A stretch of DNA of 64,000 bases from Methanosarcina sp. UBA289 (GTDB lineage Archaea; Halobacteriota; Methanosarcinia; Methanosarcinales; Methanosarcinaceae). How positions within the stretch are numbered: position 1 is the stretch's first letter; each line of letters begins with the position of its first letter. The translations under genes were made by a program, and so were the position numbers. The stretch spans positions 20,443-84,442 of the forward strand of contig DAKJ01000019.1 of the NCBI GenBank assembly GCA_002496565.1, in the 5' to 3' direction. Positions 8,748-17,869 of the stretch are shown piece by piece. The notes under the pieces were generated by a model. That model ran no database searches, had not been told where the DNA came from, and was given only the letters and a program-made list of their open reading frames with translations.

Positions 8748-10613
8748 ATGGAAGAAAAAGTAAAAATCTTACTTTTCGAGGACAATCCCGGGGATGCAGG
8801 TTTAATTGAAGAGATGCTCGAAGAATCCGCCGACTTTCGATATGAACTTAAAAATGCTGAAACCTTGAAAGAAGGCTTGAGTTTTCTTAAAGAGAACTTG
8901 TTTGACATAATATTATCTGACCTGGGATTGCCAGATAGTGATGGCATTGATACTTTTCTTGAAATTCATGCAAGGAATTCAAGAATTCCCATTGTAATTT
9001 TTACTGGGATAAGTGATGAAAAAATAGGAATTGATGCTGTAAAGAAAGGTGCTCAGGACTACCTGGTCAAAGGGCAGGTAGACAGTAGGTTATTGAAACG
9101 TTCTATCCAGTATTCCATTGAGCGTAAAAAAGCAGAGGAAAGAGTTCAGAACTTAGCAAATATAGTGGAATCATCAAATGATGCTATTATAACCCGGTCT
9201 CTTGACGGTTTCATTACCAGCTGGAACCAGGGAGCAGAACAAATATACGGATATTCAGCTGAAGAAATATTGGGAAAGCCTGCAACACTCCTAATACCAT
9301 GCGGCTTGGAAAACGAAACACTAAAACTAACTGAAATGGTAAGACAGGGAGAAAAGATTCACCAGTATGAGACTTCACGGTTAAGAAAAGACGGTAAGAT
9401 TATTGATATCTCAATGACTCTTTCTCCGGTTTTAGAGATATCTGGAGAGCTTATAGCTATCTCAGTTATTGTCAGAGATATAACTGAAAGTAAAAAAGCC
9501 GAAGAAAAGCTTCAGAAAAGTGAGGAAAGATATCGGATCATAACAGAACAGACCGGCCAGCTCGTATACGAGTATGACATTGAAGAAGATAAAATTTACT
9601 GGGCAGGTGCCATAGAAAAGGTTACAGGATATACTCAGGAAGAATTACTGAGCACCGGAGTTAAGCTCTGGATAAACAATGTTCATCCTGACGACCAGAA
9701 AAATGTCTGGAATCAAAAAATAATAGACTGCGGTAAAAGCATAAAAAAAACTGAAAATAAAAGAAAAAATAAAAGAAACTTCCATTTGGAATATCGTTTG
9801 AGAAGGAAAGATGGAAGTTATATCCATATAGAAGATCATGGAGTCTACCTTCAAAAAGGAAATTATCTCACAAATAAAGTCCTTGGGATAATGAAGGATA
9901 TCACAGAAAGGAAAAAGGCAGAAAACACCTTGAAAAAGATTGAAGAAGCCCGTAAAAAGGAAATTCATCATAGAATAAAGAATAACCTGCAAGTGATCTC
10001 ATCTCTGCTTGATCTCCAGGCTGAAAAATTTGCTGGCAATGATGTATATGATACTTCAAAAGTCCTTTCAGCTTTCAGGGATAGTCAGAACAGGGTTATT
10101 TCTATGGCCTTGATCCATGAAGAACTGTATGGGTCCCGAGAAGTAAGTACACTTAACTTTGCAACGTACTTGCAGAAGCTGACTGAGGACCTTTTCAAGT
10201 GTTACAACATTGGAGCTTCAGGAGCCCAGAAGGTTCTGGAAATAGAGGAAAACACCTTTTTTGATATGGACACCGCAGTTCCGTTAGGTATGATTGTTAA
10301 CGAACTTGTCTCAAATTCTCTTAAACATGCATTTCCGGGAGGTAGAACCGGAGAAATCCAGATAAAACTCTCCAGGAACGAAAACGGAAATTTTGAAAAC
10401 GGTGCAATTGAAGACAGCAATGGGAAGAGTAAAACTACCGGTTATACCCTGACCGTTTCGGATAACGGAGTAGGCATACCTAAAAGCATTAATATAGAAG
10501 ACTCCGATACGCTTGGAATACAGCTGGTAACCATCCTGGTAGATCAATTAGATGGTGAACTTGAATTAAACAGGGATTCTGGAACTGAATTTGTTATAAA
10601 ACTTACAGTATAG
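8748..10613 (+). CDS. Hybrid receiver-PAS-PAS histidine kinase (HisKA_2 type)
   Basis: 621 residues. ATG 8748 is preferred to TTG 8742 because AGGACGG ends 8 bases before it. An N-terminal receiver domain (about 1-125; FEDNPGDAGLIEEML, phospho-Asp in DIILSDLGLPDSDG, KGAQDYLVKG) is followed by two PAS domains (about 135-250 and 262-390). The kinase core has a HisKA_2 dimerisation motif (EIHHRIKNNLQVISSLLDLQ) and an HATPase domain with NELVSNSLKHAFPGG and DNGVGIP. A receiver in front of a HisKA_2 kinase suggests that it is itself a phosphorelay target. With the two preceding genes it forms a likely kinase-regulator-kinase relay. No DNA-binding output is encoded nearby. Confidence 0.9.
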   Translation: MEEKVKILLFEDNPGDAGLIEEMLEESADFRYELKNAETLKEGLSFLKENLFDIILSDLGLPDSDGIDTFLEIHARNSRIPIVIFTGISDEKIGIDAVKKGAQDYLVKGQVDSRLLKRSIQYSIERKKAEERVQNLANIVESSNDAIITRSLDGFITSWNQGAEQIYGYSAEEILGKPATLLIPCGLENETLKLTEMVRQGEKIHQYETSRLRKDGKIIDISMTLSPVLEISGELIAISVIVRDITESKKAEEKLQKSEERYRIITEQTGQLVYEYDIEEDKIYWAGAIEKVTGYTQEELLSTGVKLWINNVHPDDQKNVWNQKIIDCGKSIKKTENKRKNKRNFHLEYRLRRKDGSYIHIEDHGVYLQKGNYLTNKVLGIMKDITERKKAENTLKKIEEARKKEIHHRIKNNLQVISSLLDLQAEKFAGNDVYDTSKVLSAFRDSQNRVISMALIHEELYGSREVSTLNFATYLQKLTEDLFKCYNIGASGAQKVLEIEENTFFDMDTAVPLGMIVNELVSNSLKHAFPGGRTGEIQIKLSRNENGNFENGAIEDSNGKSKTTGYTLTVSDNGVGIPKSINIEDSDTLGIQLVTILVDQLDGELELNRDSGTEFVIKLTV

Positions 10614-11070
10614 GAGAATTAGTAAAATTTTCAGGATGTACATCTTTACATATTTATATCATTAATCAAGTGGCTCTCGAGATAGCTCTATAGATCACTC
10701 TATTATAGATGATAGAGGCATTAGAGCTGAGATATACATACCCTGCTTGCATTTTTTAAAATACTTAAATTTAGAAATTTGGATTTGACTAATTAATACT
10801 TTATTTTGGAGAGGGTGACTACCGGGAATAGGGACGTTATTCAGAATTGGGGCAAAAGTCTCAAGTTACCCGGGAATAAGAGAAATAAATTGAATTTTTG
10901 GCCTTACTTTTAAAAAGTTAAAAATTATCGTACATATATTTTACTGGCAAAATCTAAAAAAATCCCGTAAAAACACGTCACGTGAGAAATAATTTCAGCT
11001 TAAATATACAGGAATTCCGGGAGAAAAAAGGATCTCACCATAAACTATTTATAGAATAGCTATAATTAGA
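10614..11070. other. Spacer before the tRNA/RNA polymerase operon
   Basis: AT-rich and without a credible gene. A partly symmetrical stretch at about 10676-10731 (AGCTCTA...TAGAGCT type) may act as a terminator of the kinase gene. TATA-like sequences are ACATATATTTT near 10932 and ACTATTTATAG at about 11044; the latter lies about 25-30 bases before the structured segment that precedes the tRNA. Confidence 0.4.
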
Positions 11071-11153
11071 GGGTTGCACCGGTGTGAGAGGTGCTCCCTG
11101 AGGCAGCGGGGCAGCAGGGTGGCATGAAAAAAGCTCCAGGTGCAAAGAAGTAA
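11071..11153 (+). ncRNA. Structured leader with a Lys-rich mini-ORF upstream of tRNA-Lys
   Basis: TTGCACC at 11074-11080 pairs with GGTGCAA at 11139-11145, enclosing a G-rich core in which CCCTG and CAGGG (near 11096 and 11115) can form an inner stem. The segment is visibly more GC-rich than its surroundings. It also contains a 9-codon frame, ATG 11124 to TAA 11153, reading MKKAPGAKK, preceded by AGGGTGG. It could be a processed 5' leader of the tRNA transcript, an unannotated small RNA, or a leader peptide. No known RNA family is recognised. Confidence 0.3.
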
Positions 11154-11174
11154 AATGATGTAAAAAAAGTAACT

Positions 11175-11251
11175 GGGCCCGTAGCTCAGTCAGGCAGAGC
11201 GACTGGCTTTTAACCAGTCGGCCTAGGGTTCAAATCCCTACGGGCCCGCCA
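11175..11251 (+). tRNA. tRNA-Lys (anticodon UUU), CCA encoded
   Basis: A full cloverleaf can be drawn. The acceptor stem is GGGCCCG (11175-11181) with CGGGCCC (11241-11247). The D-arm is GCTC...GAGC, the anticodon arm is ACTGG/CCAGT with loop CTTTTAA and anticodon TTT at 11209-11211, and the T-arm contains GGTTCAAATCC. The discriminator base is G 11248, and 11249-11251 are CCA, so the 3' end is genomically encoded. It lies about 90 bp before the rpoH start on the same strand and may be co-transcribed with the polymerase operon. Confidence 0.97.
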
Positions 11252-11340
11252 TGTTCTTTATTATATCCGGCGGAAAGGCCATTCGCGGGAAAATCAGACC
11301 TGACAAATTTTTTGAATACTTTATTTTTGGAGGAAAGGAT

Positions 11341-11577
11341 TTGACAAAATTCAGCCTGCTCGACCATGAGTCGGTCCCTAAACATGAAATTATGTCTGAA
11401 GGCGAGTTAAAATCTGTTTTGAGCAAATATTCCATAGAAAAGGAGCAACTTCCGAAAATCAAAGTGCAGGATCCTGTTAGTAAAGAAATAGGAGCTGTTG
11501 TCGGAGACGTAGTGAAAATCACAAGAAAAAGTCAAACTGCAGGGGAGGCAGAGTACTACAGACTTGTGATCGAGTAA
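11341..11577 (+). CDS. rpoH: DNA-directed RNA polymerase subunit H (Rpo5)
   Basis: 78 residues starting at TTG 11341, eight bases after a strong GGAGGAAAGG. This start gives the normal archaeal RpoH length; an in-frame ATG at 11251 is rejected because it shares its A with the tRNA CCA. RpoH corresponds to the C-terminal domain of eukaryotic Rpb5. Family features are LLDHESVPKHEIMS, the PKIKVQDPVSKEIGA core, GDVVKITRKSQTAGEAEYYR and a short C-terminus. It heads the gene block encoding the large polymerase subunits, the usual archaeal order H-B-A'-A''. Confidence 0.95.
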   Translation: MTKFSLLDHESVPKHEIMSEGELKSVLSKYSIEKEQLPKIKVQDPVSKEIGAVVGDVVKITRKSQTAGEAEYYRLVIE

Positions 11578-11789
11578 GCGGCATGGGGTAAACCGCTTGC
11601 AAGATTGAATTTCTTCACGGAATGTGTCTTTTTGAATTCCACGCACCATCATACGGCAAAATTCAACAGTTGCATACCGATCTAAGGATCAGAATCTCTT
11701 GATTTTCATTTTAATAAAGCAAAGAGGGTGCTATCATCGCGTTAGAAACAAGTATACTGTCGCAGGCTTATTTTACACGGGATAAAATA

Positions 11790-13385
11790 GTGCAGCACCA
11801 TATAGACTCGTTTAACAAGTTTATAGATTACGGGCTGCAAAAAATCATAGATGAACAGAGAATAATAGAAACCGATATCGAGGATACCTACCTCAAACTT
11901 GGCAAAATCCGGGTAGAACATCCTGTGGTAAAAGAAGCCGACGGGGCAATCGAAAAACTTTATCCCAACGAGGCAAGGCTCAGGAACCTCTCGTACTCAG
12001 GCCCTCTCTACCTCGAAATGAGCGTAGTAAAAGACGGAGTTGAGTCCGAAGTAATGGAAGCAAAAATCGGACAGCTTCCTATCATGGTCAAATCCAAGAT
12101 CTGTAACCTTCCTGGGCTCAGCGAAACCGAAAAAGTTCGTTATGGGGAAGATCCCCTTGATCCTGGGGGATATTTCATTATCGGTGGTACCGAAAGAGTG
12201 GTTATGACTCTTGAAGACCTCGCTCCTAACAAAATTCTTGTAGAGTATGGAGAGAGGTACGGCGATACCATAGAAGTTGCAAAGGTTTTCTCACAGAAAC
12301 GCGGATACAGAGCCCTCGTAATCGTAGAAAGAGGAAGAAAATCCCTGCTTGAGGTTTCTTTCCCTTCAATTTCAGGTCGAGTCTTCTTCATTACACTGAT
12401 GAGAGCTCTTGGGATTGTAACTGATGAAGATATTGTAAATGCAGTTTCAAGCGATCCCGAAATTATCAAATTCATGCTGGAAAACCTCGAAGAAGCCGAA
12501 GTCGAAACCCAGGAAGAGGCAATCGAGAAAATTGGAGCTAGGGTCGCTGCAGGCCAGGCAAAGGAATACCAGATAAAAAGAGCAAACTATGTTATTGACA
12601 GGTACCTGTTCCCTCATCTTGGAAACGACATGAGAGACAGGATCTCCAAGGCTCACTTCCTGGCAAGAATGGCGGAGTCCTGTTTCGAGCTGGCGCTTGG
12701 TAAGCGTTCGGAAGACGATAAAGACCACTACGCAAATAAAAGGCTGAAACTCGCAGGAGACCTGATGGAAGATCTCTTTAGGGTATCTTTCAACAGGCTT
12801 GCAAGAGACATAAAATATCAGCTCGAACGTGCAAACATGAGGAACAGGGAGTTGAATGTCGCAACAATAGTCAGGGCAGATGTGTTGACTGACCGCCTGC
12901 AGCACCCACTAGCAACCGGAAACTGGGTTGGAGGAAGAACAGGTGTGTCTCAGCTTCTTGACAGAAACGACTATATCTCCACGCTTTCTCATCTTCGCCG
13001 TGTAATTTCTCCTCTTTCCCGTGCCCAACCTCACTTTGAAGCCAGAGACCTGCATGCAACCCAGTGGGGAAGACTCTGTCCTTCGGAAACCCCTGAAGGT
13101 CCAAACTGTGGTCTGGTGAAAAATTTTGCCGAGATGGTTGAGCTTTCAACAGGAATAGAGGAGATCGACGGAATAAAGAAAATCCTCTATGATCTTAACG
13201 TTGAGCGTGTGGTTGTAAAGGTACCGGAACTCCCAGCTAAAATAAAGGAAACCCTACTTGATGAGTTTGGAGAAGAGATTGTTGAAGAGTATGAAGAGCC
13301 TTCAGAAGTCGAAAGCAAATACAAAGATGATGATTTTTACGATTATTCAGATATGGACGATGCCGGATCAATGTTCGGTGATTGA
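11790..13385 (+). CDS. rpoB2: DNA-directed RNA polymerase subunit B'' (Rpo2C-lacking N-terminal half)
   Basis: 531 residues from GTG 11790; the N-terminal half of the split second-largest polymerase subunit. It contains the lobe and protrusion regions (DPLDPGGYFIIGGTERVV, RDIKYQLERA) and ends with an acidic tail after the fork region (HATQWGRLCPSETPEGPNCG). The frame is open upstream to 11718 and encodes AYFTRDKIV directly before the GTG, which looks like conserved subunit-B sequence, yet no ATG, GTG or TTG lies in that stretch. Codons ATC 11733/11736 sit just after AGAGGG. The true start may be one of these, and the coordinates given are the minimum. rpoB' follows after 14 bp. Confidence 0.93.
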   Translation: MQHHIDSFNKFIDYGLQKIIDEQRIIETDIEDTYLKLGKIRVEHPVVKEADGAIEKLYPNEARLRNLSYSGPLYLEMSVVKDGVESEVMEAKIGQLPIMVKSKICNLPGLSETEKVRYGEDPLDPGGYFIIGGTERVVMTLEDLAPNKILVEYGERYGDTIEVAKVFSQKRGYRALVIVERGRKSLLEVSFPSISGRVFFITLMRALGIVTDEDIVNAVSSDPEIIKFMLENLEEAEVETQEEAIEKIGARVAAGQAKEYQIKRANYVIDRYLFPHLGNDMRDRISKAHFLARMAESCFELALGKRSEDDKDHYANKRLKLAGDLMEDLFRVSFNRLARDIKYQLERANMRNRELNVATIVRADVLTDRLQHPLATGNWVGGRTGVSQLLDRNDYISTLSHLRRVISPLSRAQPHFEARDLHATQWGRLCPSETPEGPNCGLVKNFAEMVELSTGIEEIDGIKKILYDLNVERVVVKVPELPAKIKETLLDEFGEEIVEEYEEPSEVESKYKDDDFYDYSDMDDAGSMFGD

Positions 13386-13399
13386 GGGGTCGATGTTAG

Positions 13400-15214
13400 A
13401 TGACTAAAGCAAAAGTATTCATAAACGGGGAGCTTGTCGGGACCCATGATAACCCTGCGGAGCTTGTAGACGAGCTCCGAAAAATGAGGCGGCAGGGGTT
13501 CATATCCAGACAGGTTAATGTCGCTCTTAACGACAGCACTAGAGAAGTAGTTATAAACTCCGATATGGGCAGAGCAAGAAGGCCCCTCCTAGTTGTGGAG
13601 AACGGAGCTCTCAAGGTAACTCCAGAGCACGTAAAGAAAATTAAGAACAAGGAAATCAATTTTGATGACCTGGTGAAAGAAGGCTGCATAGAGTATCTCG
13701 ATGCTGAAGAAGAGGAAAATGCCTATATCGCACTCTACGAGGCTGACATTGGTCCAAGGCATACTCACATGGAGATTGATCCTGAACTTATTCTCGGAAT
13801 CTCTACGGGAATGGTTCCTTATCCAGAACATAATGCGTCTCCGCGTAATACCATGGGTGCAGCCATGATAAAGCAATGTATTGGAGTTGCAACCGCAAAC
13901 CAGAAACTCAGACCTGATACCCGTGCCCATGTCCTTCACTATCCTCAGAGAGCAATGACCAAAACCAGGACCTCGGAAGCAATAGGTTTTGATGACAGGC
14001 CTGCAGGCCAGAACTTTGTGGTTGCAATTCTGTCCTATGAAGGGTATAACATTGAAGATGCCCTGATTTTCAATAGAGGCTCAATTGATAGAGGTCTCGG
14101 GAGAAGTCACTTCCTCAGAACTTTCGAAGGAGAAGAACGCAGGTATCCGGGTGGACAGGAAGATAAGTTTGAGATTCCTGACTCTGAATACCGTGGAGCG
14201 CGCAGTGCAGAAGCCTATGCTAACCTGGATACTGATGGGCTTGTGAATCCCGAAACTCCGGTTGGACCCAACGATGTACTGATTGGAAAGACCAGTCCTC
14301 CAAGGTTCCTTGAAGAACCGTCGGACTTCGGGATTGCAGTCGAGCAGAGGCGAGAAAGCTCGATCACAATGCGGTCAAATGAAACCGGAATTGTTGATAC
14401 GGTTATTCTGACCGAATCCATTAACGGAACCAGGCTTGCCAAGGTAAAAGTAAGAGATGAAAGGATTCCTGATATAGGGGACAAATTCGCTTCAAGACAC
14501 GGGCAAAAAGGAGTTATCGGCCTGAAAGTCCCGATTGCCGATATGCCGTTTACGGAATCCGGCCTAACTCCTGACCTGATGATCAACCCGCATGCAATTC
14601 CTTCACGTATGACTGTAGGCCACGTTCTGGAAATGATTGGTGGAAAAGTAGGTTCCATGGAAGGCCGAAGAGTTAATGCAACAGCTTTCTCCGGGGAAAA
14701 TGAAGAAGATCTTCGAGAAGCCCTGAAAAAGCACGGTTTTGCCCACACCGGAAAAGAGGTTTTCTACGATGGAGCAACCGGGAGGATGATTCCTGCAGAT
14801 GTCTTTGTTGGGGTTATTCTCTACCAGAAACTGCACCATATGGTCACTTCGAAGATGCATGCAAGGTCTCGCGGACCAGTACAGGTACTTACCCGCCAGC
14901 CAACTGAAGGTCGAGCCAGAGAAGGAGGTCTCAGATTCGGAGAAATGGAGCGTGATGTGCTTGTAGGGCACGGAGCTGCCATGTCATTAAAAGAAAGGCT
15001 GCTCGACGAGTCGGACAAGGTTGTGGAACTTGTCTGCTCCCACTGCGGAATGATTGCAACGTATGACAAGCAGCGGAATGTCTCTTTCTGCTCAACCTGC
15101 GGAGCTGACACGGACATATATCCTGTGGAGATGAGCTACGCATTCAAGCTGCTGCTTGATGAAATAAAATCCCTGGGAGTTGCGCCCAGGCTTAAACTTG
15201 AAGACGCGGTATGA
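13400..15214 (+). CDS. rpoB1: DNA-directed RNA polymerase subunit B' (Rpo2N-lacking C-terminal half)
   Basis: 604 residues; the C-terminal half of the second-largest subunit, split from B'' as is normal in methanogens. Recognisable are the start [51 protein letters not shown], the hybrid-binding block [20 protein letters not shown], and [22 protein letters not shown]-terminal zinc ribbon has two CxxC pairs (CSHCG and CSTCG). ATG 13400 follows GGGGTCGATG. The gene sits between rpoB'' and rpoA' with gaps of only 14 and 12 bp, so translation is probably coupled. Confidence 0.97.
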   Translation: MTKAKVFINGELVGTHDNPAELVDELRKMRRQGFISRQVNVALNDSTREVVINSDMGRARRPLLVVENGALKVTPEHVKKIKNKEINFDDLVKEGCIEYLDAEEEENAYIALYEADIGPRHTHMEIDPELILGISTGMVPYPEHNASPRNTMGAAMIKQCIGVATANQKLRPDTRAHVLHYPQRAMTKTRTSEAIGFDDRPAGQNFVVAILSYEGYNIEDALIFNRGSIDRGLGRSHFLRTFEGEERRYPGGQEDKFEIPDSEYRGARSAEAYANLDTDGLVNPETPVGPNDVLIGKTSPPRFLEEPSDFGIAVEQRRESSITMRSNETGIVDTVILTESINGTRLAKVKVRDERIPDIGDKFASRHGQKGVIGLKVPIADMPFTESGLTPDLMINPHAIPSRMTVGHVLEMIGGKVGSMEGRRVNATAFSGENEEDLREALKKHGFAHTGKEVFYDGATGRMIPADVFVGVILYQKLHHMVTSKMHARSRGPVQVLTRQPTEGRAREGGLRFGEMERDVLVGHGAAMSLKERLLDESDKVVELVCSHCGMIATYDKQRNVSFCSTCGADTDIYPVEMSYAFKLLLDEIKSLGVAPRLKLEDAV

Positions 15215-15226
15215 GGTGAGGCAGAT

Positions 15227-17869
15227 ATGGCAAACGTACCTCCAATCCCAAAAAGAATTTCTTCTATTAAATTCGGTTTACTTTCCCCAAAAGAGATCCG
15301 TAAAATGAGTTCAACCCCGATCATCACAGCCGACACTTACGATGATGACGGATTTCCAATAGATATGGGGCTTATGGATACAAAACTCGGGGTTATTGAC
15401 CCCGGGCTTCGCTGCAAAACCTGTTCAGGACGAGCAGGCGAGTGTCCAGGCCACTTCGGACACATTGAACTCGTCGCCCCTGTGGTCCACGTTGGTTTCA
15501 ATAAAGTAATCCGAAAACTTCTCAGGGCAACCTGTAGGAAATGCAGCAAGATCCTGCTTGAACCTGCACAGAAACAGCATTTTCTGGATCAGCTTATAGG
15601 CATTGAGGAAATCGGGCATATGCCTGATGACCTGATTAACGAGGCTTATAAGGAAGCCAGTAAAGTAAAGGTCTGCCCTTACTGTAACGAGGAACAGTTA
15701 GATATTAAATTTGAAAAACCCACTGAGTATCTTGAAAACGGAGAGAAATTAACCCCTACAGAGATAAGGGACCGTTTCGAGAATATCCCTGACGAAGATA
15801 TCCGGGTTATTGGGATGGACCCGAAGAACGCAAGGCCTGAATGGATGATCCTTACAGTCCTGCCAGTACCTCCTGTTACGGTTCGTCCTTCAATTACCCT
15901 TGAATCCGGACAGCGCAGTGAAGACGACCTGACTCACAAGCTTGTAGATATTATTAGGATTAATCAGCGCTTCCAGGAAAACAGGGAGGCCGGTGCACCT
16001 CAGCTCATTATTGAGGACCTCTGGGAACTCCTTCAGTATCACGTTACAACCTTCTTTGACAACTCCGTCTCAGGGATACCTCCTGCAAGGCACAGGTCAG
16101 GCAGGCCCTTAAAGACTCTTTCCCAGCGTTTGAAGGGTAAAGAAGGGCGTTTCAGAGGAAGTCTGTCAGGTAAGCGTGTTAACTTCTCAGCCCGTACGGT
16201 AATCTCTCCGGACCCGAACCTTAGCATTAATGAGGTAGGGGTTCCTATGCCCATTGCAAGGACCCTGACAATGCCCGCAGTGGTAACGCCAAGGAATATA
16301 GAACAGCTAAAGATTTACGTGCGCAATGGGGAAGATGTACACCCCGGAGCAAACTACGTGCTGCGGCCTGACGGTAGGCGTATAAAAGTTACTAATGTAA
16401 ACAAAGATGACCTTGCCGAAAAGCTGGAGTTCGGATGGACAGTTGAACGCCAGTTAAAGGATGGAGACATTGTACTCTTTAACAGGCAGCCGTCTCTACA
16501 CAAAATGAGTATCATGGCTCATTCAGTTAAGGTACTCCCGAATAAGACATTCAGGTTAAATCCTGCGGTCTGTCCTCCATATAACGCTGACTTTGATGGG
16601 GACGAGATGAACATGCATGCCCTTCAGACCGAAGAGTCCAGGGCTGAGGCAAAGATCCTCATGCAGGTTCAGGAAAATATTCTCTCCCCGCGTTTCGGAG
16701 GACCTATTATAGGCGGGATTCACGACCACATCTCTGGGCTTTTCCTACTGACACGGTATGAAGATCATATCTCAGCTAATGATGCTTATGATATGCTCCG
16801 GAAAAGTGATATCCGTGAGTTGCCTTCCCCTGCAGGGTATGATCCCGACGGAAAGCCCTACTGGACAGGAAAACAGATTTTCAGCCAGATCCTGCCCAAA
16901 AATTTGAATGCACAGTTTACAGCTCAGGTTTGCTCGCATTGTGATACCTGCAAGAAAGAGGAGTGCCCTAACGATGCCTATGTGGTGATCCGGGACGGAG
17001 AACTCATTAAAGGTACGATAGACGAGGCGGCCATCGGAGCATTCAAAGGAAAAGTTCAGGACCGTATTATCAAGGAAATAGGCCCTGAAGCCGGAGCCCG
17101 CTTTATAGACAATATGACTATGCTTGCAGTTAGGGCTATCATGCGAACAGGCCTGAGTTTCGGGATAGCTGATGAGGATATTCCGAAAGAAGCCAGAATC
17201 CAGATCAATGAAGTCCTCGGCAAAGCTGAAGGTGCTGTGCAGAACCTCATCAAGTCTTACCAGAATAAAGAACTTGAACCTCTTCCTGGAAGAACCCTTG
17301 ATGAGACAATTGAAATGAGCATCATGCAGAAGCTCGGAAAGGCCAGAGACGAGACCGGTAATATCGCAGACAGCCATATGGGACTTGAAAACTCGGCAGT
17401 TATCATGGCCCGCTCAGGAGCCAGAGGTTCCATTCTGAACCTTACTCAGATGGCAGCCTGTGTTGGTCAGCAGGCAGTTCGTGGTGAACGTATCCGCAGA
17501 GGATATGCAGGCAGGACACTGCCCCATTTCGAGAAAGGAGACCTGGGTTCTGATGCCCACGGGTTCGTTAAGGCAAGCTACAAGAGCGGGCTTAACCCGA
17601 CTGAATATTTCTTCCATGCAATCGGTGGTAGGGAAGGTCTTGTGGACACTGCAGTCAGGACATCACAATCAGGGTACCTGCAGAGAAGGCTTGTTAATGC
17701 TCTTCAGGACCTGGAAGTCCAGTACGATCTTACGGTCAGGGATACCAGAGGTGTGCTTGTGCAGTTCAAGTTCGGAGAAGATGGGATTAACCCCACAAAA
17801 AGTGATTTCAGCAAGCCCGATACAATCCACAGGATTGTCCGTTCCGTAGTAAACCGGGAGGTGGCCTGA
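15227..17869 (+). CDS. rpoA1: DNA-directed RNA polymerase subunit A' (Rpo1N)
   Basis: 880 residues; the N-terminal part of the largest subunit. The clamp zinc motif CKTCSGRAGECPGHFGH lies near residue 64, with further CRKC and CPYC pairs. The catalytic Mg-binding loop NADFDGDEMNMH is near residue 452 and carries the three Asp residues. Downstream are an additional Cys cluster (CSHCDTCKKEECP) and the start of the bridge-helix region (LNLTQMAACVGQQAVRGER). The stop codon overlaps the start of rpoA'' by one base (TGATG), which indicates coupled translation of the two halves. ATG 15227 follows GAGGTGAGG. Confidence 0.97.
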   Translation: MANVPPIPKRISSIKFGLLSPKEIRKMSSTPIITADTYDDDGFPIDMGLMDTKLGVIDPGLRCKTCSGRAGECPGHFGHIELVAPVVHVGFNKVIRKLLRATCRKCSKILLEPAQKQHFLDQLIGIEEIGHMPDDLINEAYKEASKVKVCPYCNEEQLDIKFEKPTEYLENGEKLTPTEIRDRFENIPDEDIRVIGMDPKNARPEWMILTVLPVPPVTVRPSITLESGQRSEDDLTHKLVDIIRINQRFQENREAGAPQLIIEDLWELLQYHVTTFFDNSVSGIPPARHRSGRPLKTLSQRLKGKEGRFRGSLSGKRVNFSARTVISPDPNLSINEVGVPMPIARTLTMPAVVTPRNIEQLKIYVRNGEDVHPGANYVLRPDGRRIKVTNVNKDDLAEKLEFGWTVERQLKDGDIVLFNRQPSLHKMSIMAHSVKVLPNKTFRLNPAVCPPYNADFDGDEMNMHALQTEESRAEAKILMQVQENILSPRFGGPIIGGIHDHISGLFLLTRYEDHISANDAYDMLRKSDIRELPSPAGYDPDGKPYWTGKQIFSQILPKNLNAQFTAQVCSHCDTCKKEECPNDAYVVIRDGELIKGTIDEAAIGAFKGKVQDRIIKEIGPEAGARFIDNMTMLAVRAIMRTGLSFGIADEDIPKEARIQINEVLGKAEGAVQNLIKSYQNKELEPLPGRTLDETIEMSIMQKLGKARDETGNIADSHMGLENSAVIMARSGARGSILNLTQMAACVGQQAVRGERIRRGYAGRTLPHFEKGDLGSDAHGFVKASYKSGLNPTEYFFHAIGGREGLVDTAVRTSQSGYLQRRLVNALQDLEVQYDLTVRDTRGVLVQFKFGEDGINPTKSDFSKPDTIHRIVRSVVNREVA

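Noticed and set aside
11251..11340. ATG 11251 as start of rpoH
   Set aside because: It overlaps the CCA of the tRNA and gives 30 residues absent from the family; TTG 11341 has a strong ribosome site.
11790..15214. rpoB split into two frames taken as a broken gene
   Set aside because: A split into B'' and B', each with its own start and ribosome site, is the normal state in methanogens.
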